Positions 7,183-13,813 of a stretch of DNA of 16,230 nt are shown here, in pieces (positions within the stretch are counted from its first letter, which is position 1; the number at the start of each line of letters is the position of its first letter). The translations under genes were made by a program, and so were the position numbers. The DNA is taken from the NCBI GenBank assembly GCA_016201185.1, contig JACQDG010000071.1:1-16230 (forward strand), read 5' to 3'. The notes beneath the pieces are model-generated. The model was given only the letters and a program-made list of their open reading frames with translations, ran no database searches and was not told where the DNA came from. Source of the DNA: Acidobacteriota bacterium. GTDB lineage: Bacteria > Acidobacteriota > Terriglobia > Bryobacterales > JACQDG01.

Positions 7183-8792
7183 CCGACGCGATCGTAGTCG
7201 TGGGTTCAGGCGCGAGCGGCGTCCACTTTGCGCTAAGCGCGCTGAGAAAAGGCCATCGAGTCTTAATGCTCGATGTCGGCCACAAGAGGCCTGAGCCGCC
7301 CAACCCCGGCGATGATTTTACTTCCTTGAAGACGAATCAAAAGGATCCCGTCGAGTATTTTCTCGGCCGGAAATTTGAGGCGCTCATTCTACCCGGCCAC
7401 GAGCCCGAGTACTACGGCTTCCCTCCGAGCAAAGAATATGTATTCACTAAACCAGGCAATTTTCTCTATCGCGCGAACGGCTTTTCCCCGCTGGTCTCGT
7501 TTGCCGCCGGCGGTTTGGCGGAGGCCTGGACCGGCGGCTGCTATCCTTTCCAGGAACGAGAATTGATCGGTTTTCCTTTTCCATACAAAGACCTGGCCCC
7601 ATGGTACAGCGAGGTAGCCAGGCGGATCGGAATCGCCGGGACCCAAGACGACCTCGCGAAGTTTATGCCGCTTCACGATGGCTTGATGGAACCTCTGGAT
7701 CTCGATGAGCACTCGGCCGTGTTGCTCGCCGCCTACGAAAAGCGCAAGCAGCAGTTGAACGAAAAGTTTGGGTGCTTCCTCGGGCGTTCCCGAGTCGCCG
7801 TTCTGAGCCGGGACCTGGGGAATCGCAAGCGATGCGACTACCTGGGCCGGTGCCTGTGGGGATGCCCCTCAGACGCCCTTTATACTCCGTCTGTGACCCT
7901 GGAAGAATGCCGAAGGCACCCGAATTTCGAGTACCAGGACAACACTTATGTGAGTCACTTCCGGTACGATTCCGGGGGCCGGATCACCCGGCTGGTAGCC
8001 ACCTCTTTGGATACCGGACAGACGCACGAGATCGAGGTCGGAAGGGTGGTTCTGGCTGCCGGAACGCTCTCCTCGGCGAAGATCTTTCTGGAGTCGATTT
8101 ACAGAGACAGCGGAGAGAGCCTGCAGTTGCGCGGCCTTATGGACAACCGGCAGGTGCTGGCGCCTTTCGTCAACCTCAAGCTAATCGGCAGGCGGTATGA
8201 GCCGAAGAGATATCAGTATCACCAGATCGCCCTGACGATCGCGGCCGCGGATCCCATCGAATCCGTGCACGGCCTGGTGACGACGCTGAAAACGGCGCTG
8301 ATACACCCCATTGTTCCCGGTATTCCGTTCGACCTCGGGACGGGGGTCTACTGGTTTCGCAACATGCGCGCGGCCCTTGGCCTGGTGAACGTCAACTTCT
8401 CTGATCACCGCCGCGATGAGAATTATCTGGCCCTCGAGGCAGATCCGGCTTCCGCCCAGACTCGCCTGCTCGTCAACTACCGGCCTGACAGCAGCGAAGC
8501 CGCCAGGATCCGCGAGGCAACCAGGACATTGCAGAAGGTCCTGTGGAAGCTCGGATGCCTGGCTCCCTCGGCCATGATGCACATTCGCCCGATGGGAGCT
8601 AGCGTGCACTATGCGGGCACGATCCCCATGAGCGCCGATTCCGCCACCCTCACCTGCACGAGGTCCTGCCAGAGCCGCGATTTCGAAAACCTGTATTTTG
8701 TCGACGGGACCACTTTCCCCGTATTGCCGGCCAAGAACCTGACCTTCACCCTGATGGCCAACGCCGTCCGTGTGGCGGAGGAGGCTTTCTAA
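7179..8792 (+). CDS. GMC-type FAD oxidoreductase with putative [3Fe-4S] cysteine motif
   Basis: A 537-residue flavoprotein from GTG 7179, with GGGGAG 4 nt upstream and a four-base overlap with the preceding gene. VVVGSGASGVHFA (6-18) is the ADP-binding fold for FAD, and VVLAAGTLSSAKI (290-302) is the second GMC signature. The C-terminal domain has HYAGTIPMS (477-485) with the likely active-site His477, then NLYFVDGTTFP (504-514) and PAKNLTFTLMA (517-527) with the paired Asn520. C219, C225 and C229 are spaced C-x5-C-x3-C (KRCDYLGRCLWGCP), the spacing of the [3Fe-4S] ligands in FAD glucose dehydrogenase and related sugar dehydrogenases. This suggests a dehydrogenase passing electrons out through the cluster rather than an O2-using oxidase. 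No signal peptide is present. The substrate is probably a sugar or lipid alcohol. It is the last gene of the SDR operon. Confidence 0.87.
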   Translation: MTDAIVVVGSGASGVHFALSALRKGHRVLMLDVGHKRPEPPNPGDDFTSLKTNQKDPVEYFLGRKFEALILPGHEPEYYGFPPSKEYVFTKPGNFLYRANGFSPLVSFAAGGLAEAWTGGCYPFQERELIGFPFPYKDLAPWYSEVARRIGIAGTQDDLAKFMPLHDGLMEPLDLDEHSAVLLAAYEKRKQQLNEKFGCFLGRSRVAVLSRDLGNRKRCDYLGRCLWGCPSDALYTPSVTLEECRRHPNFEYQDNTYVSHFRYDSGGRITRLVATSLDTGQTHEIEVGRVVLAAGTLSSAKIFLESIYRDSGESLQLRGLMDNRQVLAPFVNLKLIGRRYEPKRYQYHQIALTIAAADPIESVHGLVTTLKTALIHPIVPGIPFDLGTGVYWFRNMRAALGLVNVNFSDHRRDENYLALEADPASAQTRLLVNYRPDSSEAARIREATRTLQKVLWKLGCLAPSAMMHIRPMGASVHYAGTIPMSADSATLTCTRSCQSRDFENLYFVDGTTFPVLPAKNLTFTLMANAVRVAEEAF

Positions 8793-8844
8793 CGGGCCCT
8801 GCCGGCTTCGCATCGCGCCCGATCCACTGAGCTTTGGTGGCGTC

Positions 8845-8853
8845 TGGTATACT
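8845..8853 (+). promoter_or_regulatory. Extended -10 promoter of the GH32 gene
   Basis: TGGTATACT combines the TGn extension with a five-of-six -10 hexamer (TATACT, 8848-8853). No convincing -35 is seen, which extended -10 promoters can tolerate. The start point would be near 8860, about 20 nt before ATG 8881. The leader has no clear Shine-Dalgarno sequence. Confidence 0.5.
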
Positions 8854-8880
8854 GCCGTGAACACACGCTGAAAATCCCCC

Positions 8881-10395
8881 ATGAAGAACGGAACCACTCG
8901 GCGGCTTTTCACCAAGATGTCCGGAGCCTCGTTGGGATACATCCTCATTAGCCGGCATGCCGTCCGCGGCGGCCAGGTGAATCCGGCCATTGCTAGAGCC
9001 ATGGAAGCAGTGAAGGCTGCGATTCCCAGGGCCGAGGCCGACCTGAGCCGCCCCGTTTACCATTTCCGCCCGCCGGCACAATGGAACAACGACCCCAATG
9101 GCACGATTTTCTATCGCGGATGGTATCACCTCTTTTACCAGCACAACCCCTTTGCGGCGAAGTGGGGCCATATGCACTGGGGCCACGCCCGCAGCCGCGA
9201 CCTGGTGAACTGGGAACACCTGCCTATCGCCCTCTGGCCCTCCCTGGAGAAGGGGGAAGAACACGTCTTCTCGGGCGGCGCTATCCCTGGAGCAGACGGC
9301 AGGCCTGTGCTCTTCTATACGAGCATCGGCAAGCGCGACCCGGAGCAGTGGCTCGCCGTTACGACGGACGACGAGCTCTTCACCTGGGAGAAGTACCCTG
9401 GCAACCCGGTGCTGAGCGTCAAGAGCCACGGGGCCCGGAAGGTCCACGAATGGCGCGATCCATTCCTGTTCCAGGAGGCCGGGCGGACTTTCATGGTGAC
9501 CGGAGGCAACCTCGACCCGCGTGGCGGTTACGCCGCCGTGCAGTTGTACGAGGCTTCCAACAAGGACCTCACTGCATGGAAATACCTCGGGCCGGTGTTC
9601 CGGCACCCGGACAAGAGCGCCTGGAACATTGAATGCCCCAACTTCTTCAAGCTCGACGGAAAGTGGGTGATGCTGATCTCGCCGCATCGCAGTGTGGAGT
9701 ATTTCGTCGGAGATTTCGACCTGGCCAAAGGACGCTTCACTCCGCAGACCCATGGCGTTCTTGACCCGGGCAACTCCTATGCCAGCAACGTGATGTTCGA
9801 TAGCGGGGGCAGGTGCATCCTCCTGCTCTGGGGAAGAACCGAGACGCCTGTCGGGATGGGCTGGAACAATGTGATGACGCTCCCACGGATTTTAACCGTC
9901 GCAGAAGACGGCCATGTGCGACAGAATCCCATCCCGGCGCTCCAAAGCCTGCGCGGGGCACAGGCCAGCACCGCGAACCTTTCGCTAAACAACAACGCCG
10001 TGCCGCTGGGGAGCAAAGTCGCGGGAGACAGCCTCGAAATGGCGGCGGATTTTGAGATCACGGGCGCCCGGAGCGTCGGCCTCAGAGTTCGATGCTCGGA
10101 AGATCGAAGCCGCGGTACGGAGATCGCCTACTCGCCGGAAAGTGGAATGGTGACGGTGGGCGGCCAGAAGGCCTTCGTCGGGCGGGACAGCAAGCTGAGT
10201 CTGGGTGTGTTTCTGGACAAGCGAGTGATGGAGATCTATGCCAATCAGGGCAAAGGCGCCATTTTTACTCTAGTCGATGCGAGTGCGCGGGACCTGGGGG
10301 TGGAAGTTTTTGCCCGGGAAGGCGCCGCCAGCGTAAGGTCTCTCAAGGCGTGGAGCATGCAGCCCGCGCGGTTCAGCCTGGAAAATTACATTTGA
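8881..10395 (+). CDS. Tat-exported glycoside hydrolase family 32 (fructan/sucrose hydrolase)
   Basis: A 504-residue GH32 enzyme. The N terminus has a Tat-like motif TRRLFTK (6-12) followed by a moderately hydrophobic stretch (13-25), so export is likely, though no clear cleavage site is visible. All three catalytic motifs of the five-bladed propeller are present. WNNDPNG (68-74) holds the nucleophile Asp71, WRDPF (191-195) holds the transition-state stabiliser Asp193, and ECPNFF (251-256) holds the acid/base Glu251. FSGGA (130-134) and HWGHARSRDLVNWEH (99-113) are also standard GH32 signatures. The C-terminal part, from about 345, is the beta-sandwich module. Family members hydrolyse terminal fructose from sucrose, inulin or levan; exported bacterial forms are most often exo-inulinase or levanase. 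No sugar transporter, fructokinase or regulator is adjacent, so it appears to be a single-gene transcription unit. Confidence 0.92.
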   Translation: MKNGTTRRLFTKMSGASLGYILISRHAVRGGQVNPAIARAMEAVKAAIPRAEADLSRPVYHFRPPAQWNNDPNGTIFYRGWYHLFYQHNPFAAKWGHMHWGHARSRDLVNWEHLPIALWPSLEKGEEHVFSGGAIPGADGRPVLFYTSIGKRDPEQWLAVTTDDELFTWEKYPGNPVLSVKSHGARKVHEWRDPFLFQEAGRTFMVTGGNLDPRGGYAAVQLYEASNKDLTAWKYLGPVFRHPDKSAWNIECPNFFKLDGKWVMLISPHRSVEYFVGDFDLAKGRFTPQTHGVLDPGNSYASNVMFDSGGRCILLLWGRTETPVGMGWNNVMTLPRILTVAEDGHVRQNPIPALQSLRGAQASTANLSLNNNAVPLGSKVAGDSLEMAADFEITGARSVGLRVRCSEDRSRGTEIAYSPESGMVTVGGQKAFVGRDSKLSLGVFLDKRVMEIYANQGKGAIFTLVDASARDLGVEVFAREGAASVRSLKAWSMQPARFSLENYI

Positions 10396-10415
10396 ATAGA
10401 CGCCGTGCAGGCGAA

Positions 10416-10435
10416 CGAAAAACCGCCGCGGTTCG
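10416..10435 (-). terminator. Candidate intrinsic terminator after the kinase gene
   Basis: On the minus strand, right after the kinase stop (10442-10440), AACCG-cgg-CGGTT forms a 5-bp stem with a 3-nt loop and runs into a stretch of five T. The stem is short, so efficiency is doubtful. It lies in the 44-nt gap between convergent genes and has no T-tract in the plus direction. Confidence 0.35.
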
Positions 10436-10439
10436 GCTC

Positions 10440-12644
10440 TTACCTTCCCAGGAAACTTTCCAGCTTCTCGACATCCCGCTCGGCCAGGTCCAGATTTCTC
10501 TTGACCGCTTCTGCGTCGCGGGACGAAAGGGCGGCGTTTGCCTCGCCCATCAGGTACTGAACCCGCTGGCTTGCAGCAACCATGTCCGAACGCATCGACA
10601 GACCTGACTGGTTCTGTTGCCGTTGGAGTCCCTGAAGGCTGTTTTGAACGGCGGCAACGCGGGCCGCCAAAAAAATCATGCGCTCTCGCTGCTCCTGTAA
10701 GGCGGCGCTGTCCGGTGCTCGCCCGGCTGCAGCGGGCTGCTGAGCCGGCGGCCGAGCGGCCCGTAGCTGCTCGGTGTTCTGTGAGGGAGTCGCTTCAGTC
10801 TGCCGCTGCGGCAGCGGCCCCGTTTCAGCAGCCCGGCTCGAAAAACCGGGACGAGTTGCGGGCGCCTGTCCGCGAGGCTGCGTGACTACCGCGGCGGGCG
10901 GCGCCGGCGCGGGCTGTTGCACTGCTGGGCTGGAGCCTGACGGGGGGACAGCCGGAGGGGGCGCTCCCGGCCGCGGAGCAGATGGAGATGTCCCCCCCGG
11001 CATCGAAGCACCGGCGGACGGCAGGGCAACGCCCGGTTCGCGGCGCCTGGCGAAGTTCGCAGCCGCCCAGACGATGATCGCCAGCGTCACGGCGGACCCC
11101 AGCACCACGTAAAGGGTGCGATGACTGCCGGCGTGCGGAACGGCGGGGAGTGGCGCCTTCCCCCGGCGAAGCTTTTCCGGCGCTTGCGGGTTGCCTGCAT
11201 CGCCGGTATAGAAATTCACCAGGTGCACCTTAACGCCGTGCTTCACTTCGCACTCGCCGAGATCGTGCAAATGTTGCGACCAATCGCTGAGCTGGCCCAG
11301 GATGTCGGCCACCGCTTTGGAGAGCAGAATGTGCCCGGCGTCTCCGCAGTCCATCACCCGTTGCGCCAGGTTGATCCCGCCGCCCGTGACGTTGCGGTTC
11401 GTGTTGATGTCGGCGATCCGATAGACGGGCCCGGTATGCACTCCCATGCGCAGCTTGATTTCTCCCTGGTTCCGCAGGGCCCGCGCGACCTCCACCGCGC
11501 ACTGCACCGCCGAGACCGGATTCTGGAAAAACACCAGAGCCATGCCGTCGCCCGTAGGAAGTGAAATGAGCTGGCCGCCAGCCTGGGCGCGTCGGAACTC
11601 TTCTGTCCCCCGAACGATTTCCTGAAGCTGCTGCACCAGCTGGGACTGGCGGTCCATGGACAGCGTGGAGAAGCTCACCAGGTCCATGAACAGGACGTAA
11701 GCCATCTCCAGGCCGCTCGAATGGCTGGGCGCCGCCGGGGGGAGGGCGGCGGGCGCCGCCTGAACAGGCGCCTCCGAGTGTACGCCCGATCCGGTCAACG
11801 CCTGCGCCAACTGGTCCCCCAGGTCGCGAGGCCGCTGGTAACGCAACTCTGGAGAGAACGACAACGCTTTGAAGATAATCTCCTGTGCCCTTTCCGGAAT
11901 GCCGGACCGTAATTCTCTCGGCTTCACCGAGACGCCCTGCGGAAGCACCTCGGGACGCTGGCCGGTCAGCATCTCGTAGGCGATCACACCCAGGGCGTAC
12001 ACATCGCTCGCCGGGCCGGCCTTGCCCATCAACTGCTCGGGGGGCATGTAAGGAAAGCTTCCGGCGATTCTCGAAGACTCCGTGTGAGTGGAGATCTGAG
12101 ATTCCCGAACCGCGGCAATGCCAAAATCGATCAGCCGAGCGCGTTCCTCGCCATCGCCCAGGTTCTGAAGCATGATGTTCTCGGGCTTAAGATCGCGATG
12201 ATAAACGCCTTTCTCATGGGCGGCGCTGAGGGCCTGACCGACCTGCCGGAGGATGTTAGCGGCGCGCCCAAACTCCATACCGTTCTGGCCAATGGCAGAG
12301 CGTAAGGTTACACCTTCCAGAAACTGCATCACCAGAAAGGGCTTCCCGTCCGGAGTCTCCCCGACATCCAGAGCTCCTACGACGCCGGGGTGATCGATGC
12401 GAGCCAGCGCTTCCAGTTCCTGGCGGAATTTTTTCTGGAACCAGGGATCAGAGGCGGTTTGCTCAAGCAGGACCTTGATGACGACCTGCTTGGAGAGCAG
12501 TTGCTGGTCGCGCGCCAGATAAACTACCCCGATCCCACCGCGCCCTAGTTCTTTCTCGATCTGGTAGCGGTCTTTCAGCACGGAACCGGGCGAAATCGTC
12601 GCGCCTCCTGCTGCACCGGTATCTCCAGCCGTTTGTCCGTCCAT
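10440..12644 (-). CDS. Membrane Ser/Thr protein kinase fused to a class III cyclase-like domain
   Basis: A 734-residue protein from ATG 12644-12642, with AGGAG 7 nt upstream. Residues 27-285 are a Hanks-type kinase. The glycine loop is GRGGIGVVY (34-42), and Lys57 lies in VVIK. HRDLKPEN (149-156) carries catalytic Asp151, followed by DFG (173-175) and MPPE (200-203), so the kinase should be active. Residues 313-480 resemble a class III nucleotide cyclase: FMDLVSFS with Asp321, LPTGDGM with Asp366 (both metal ligands), RMGVHTGP (399-406), and N425/R429 in INLAQR. The adenine-selecting Lys and Asp of true adenylate cyclases seem to be replaced (SLP before TGD, and GGG before INLAQR), so cyclase activity is doubtful. 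One membrane span lies at 511-530. A Pro/Ala-rich segment (540-645) and a Gln/Glu-rich helical, probably coiled-coil end (646-734) would be outside. It lies 21 nt after the CsgG-like gene and is probably cotranscribed. Confidence 0.9.
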   Translation of the reverse strand: MDGQTAGDTGAAGGATISPGSVLKDRYQIEKELGRGGIGVVYLARDQQLLSKQVVIKVLLEQTASDPWFQKKFRQELEALARIDHPGVVGALDVGETPDGKPFLVMQFLEGVTLRSAIGQNGMEFGRAANILRQVGQALSAAHEKGVYHRDLKPENIMLQNLGDGEERARLIDFGIAAVRESQISTHTESSRIAGSFPYMPPEQLMGKAGPASDVYALGVIAYEMLTGQRPEVLPQGVSVKPRELRSGIPERAQEIIFKALSFSPELRYQRPRDLGDQLAQALTGSGVHSEAPVQAAPAALPPAAPSHSSGLEMAYVLFMDLVSFSTLSMDRQSQLVQQLQEIVRGTEEFRRAQAGGQLISLPTGDGMALVFFQNPVSAVQCAVEVARALRNQGEIKLRMGVHTGPVYRIADINTNRNVTGGGINLAQRVMDCGDAGHILLSKAVADILGQLSDWSQHLHDLGECEVKHGVKVHLVNFYTGDAGNPQAPEKLRRGKAPLPAVPHAGSHRTLYVVLGSAVTLAIIVWAAANFARRREPGVALPSAGASMPGGTSPSAPRPGAPPPAVPPSGSSPAVQQPAPAPPAAVVTQPRGQAPATRPGFSSRAAETGPLPQRQTEATPSQNTEQLRAARPPAQQPAAAGRAPDSAALQEQRERMIFLAARVAAVQNSLQGLQRQQNQSGLSMRSDMVAASQRVQYLMGEANAALSSRDAEAVKRNLDLAERDVEKLESFLGR

Positions 12645-12665
12645 AAGGGAACTCCTGACCTTTCT

Positions 12666-13640
12666 CTAAGGTTGGCTCACAACGCGGTCGCCGACTTTGG
12701 CGGGAGTCGCGCCCGTGTAAGTGCCTACTGCAGAACCTTCATCCACCTCGGTGATCACAATTTCCCCGATCTTGTCCTCAATTCTTCGCAGGACCTTACC
12801 CGTGGCGGGATCTTTCACTTCACGCGTGCTCCGTCGCACCTGAAGGTGGTCGCCTGCTTTCACGCCGGCTTTGCCGCCCACATTGAGAATGACTGTCCCC
12901 TGAGAAACATCGGCGATCAGCCCTTCTACCTGAATCTTTCTCGAGGGCAGGCGCGCGGCGTCCTGGTCCAGCTCCTTCGCCACGGATCTAACCGCCTGGT
13001 TCACGGCTTCTCCGAGGATGGTCGCGGCAAAGTTCTTGCTTGTCATGTCGTATCCACCGCCTGCCGCCGAACCCGAACCGCCGCCCGATCCGAGCAACGA
13101 GGTTCCCGAGCGTGTCGATTCTCCCTTGCCGGTGGCTGAGGCCAGGATTTCCCCGGTCTCCGTGTTGACCACACGCGCAGCGATGCCCACAGTCGCCTTG
13201 GCCTCTTTCTTCGACACCCCGCCGATACCAAAACGGCCGCCCAGCCTGGAAACAGCGCCGCCTCCAACGTCAGTACTCTTGTCATCTCTTCCAAACTGCG
13301 TGATGCTGCCGATAATGATGGCATCCACGCCTAGCAGCCGGCCGATTTTCGCGGCCGACGCGGGGTCTGCCCGGTCGCTGTTCGAAAAGTTCTGCTCGGC
13401 CAGTATCTTATCGAGCGATTTGCGCTCGATCACCGAATACACCCCGCTCTTAACGAGCTCGTCGACCAGCAGATCGGCTATGCCCTTCCCTACGTCTACG
13501 TCCAAACCGAAGATCGAGGCGACACCGCTGTGGACCGTGGCGTAGTCGAAATTGAACACGGCCACTCGTTTCTTGTTCTGAGCCGTCACAGTTGACGCCA
13601 GAGTGATGCCGATGAAGAACAAGGTGGCAAGTCGACTCAT
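12666..13640 (-). CDS. CsgG/HfaB-family exported protein with FlgT-C-like C-terminal domain
   Basis: A 324-residue protein from ATG 13640-13638, preceded by AGGAGGG at good spacing. Residues 1-20 are a signal peptide ending VTA-Q. There is no lipobox cysteine, unlike Escherichia coli CsgG, which is a lipoprotein. Residues 25-225 match the CsgG fold: RVAVFNFDY (25-33), GKGIADLLVDEL (51-62), VIERKSLDKILAEQ (70-83) and LLGVDAIIIGSITQFGR (102-118). A Gly/Ser-rich loop (183-197) interrupts it. Residues 235-324 resemble the FlgT C-terminal beta domain (GTVILNVGGKAGVKAGD, then KVGDRVV). CsgG forms the outer-membrane pore for curli export, but no curli subunit or CsgE/F gene is nearby. Many bacterial relatives are periplasmic proteins of unknown role. 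The downstream kinase gene suggests a part in envelope signalling or assembly; this is inference. Confidence 0.85.
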   Translation of the reverse strand: MSRLATLFFIGITLASTVTAQNKKRVAVFNFDYATVHSGVASIFGLDVDVGKGIADLLVDELVKSGVYSVIERKSLDKILAEQNFSNSDRADPASAAKIGRLLGVDAIIIGSITQFGRDDKSTDVGGGAVSRLGGRFGIGGVSKKEAKATVGIAARVVNTETGEILASATGKGESTRSGTSLLGSGGGSGSAAGGGYDMTSKNFAATILGEAVNQAVRSVAKELDQDAARLPSRKIQVEGLIADVSQGTVILNVGGKAGVKAGDHLQVRRSTREVKDPATGKVLRRIEDKIGEIVITEVDEGSAVGTYTGATPAKVGDRVVSQP

Positions 13641-13680
13641 GTTTCCCTCCTGCCGAAGGCTATGGTTTGCGGACGCCGAA

Positions 13681-13702
13681 GCGGGAAGCGTCGCCTTCCC
13701 GC
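13681..13702. repeat. Perfect 8-bp inverted repeat in the csgG-like gene leader
   Basis: GCGGGAAG (13681-13688) and CTTCCCGC (13695-13702) are exact reverse complements around a 6-nt spacer. It lies about 40 nt upstream of ATG 13640 and inside the predicted leader, so it may be an RNA hairpin or a regulator-binding palindrome. An alternative 5-bp pairing, GACGC (13672-13676) with GCGTC (13688-13692), would exclude it. Confidence 0.55.
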
Positions 13703-13732
13703 CACTGTCTCTGCCGCGTAGTCATTAGGAAC

Positions 13733-13741
13733 AGTCTAGCA
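13733..13741 (-). promoter_or_regulatory. Possible extended -10 promoter of the csgG-kinase operon
   Basis: The minus strand reads TGCTAGACT: a TGn extension and a four-of-six -10. No -35 is recognisable. It would give a leader of about 85 nt containing the inverted repeat. The call is weak. Confidence 0.3.
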
Positions 13742-13785
13742 CCGCGTGCGGGCCCTGCCCCGTTCCAGTTTCTGTCCCCGCAGAT

Positions 13786-13791
13786 TATAAT
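13786..13791 (+). promoter_or_regulatory. -10 element of the PSCyt1-DUF1549-DUF1553 gene
   Basis: A perfect TATAAT is found 22 nt before ATG 13814, giving a short leader of about 16 nt. The -35 region is poor (TTCCAG at 17 nt spacing). No Shine-Dalgarno sequence precedes the start. Confidence 0.45.
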
Positions 13792-13813
13792 GCGTTCACG
13801 AGCATTCTGAACG

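Noticed and set aside
10861..11040. Pro/Ala/Gly-rich repetitive stretch that could be a DNA repeat
   Set aside because: No exact period was found; it is explained as the Pro/Ala-rich outer segment of the kinase.
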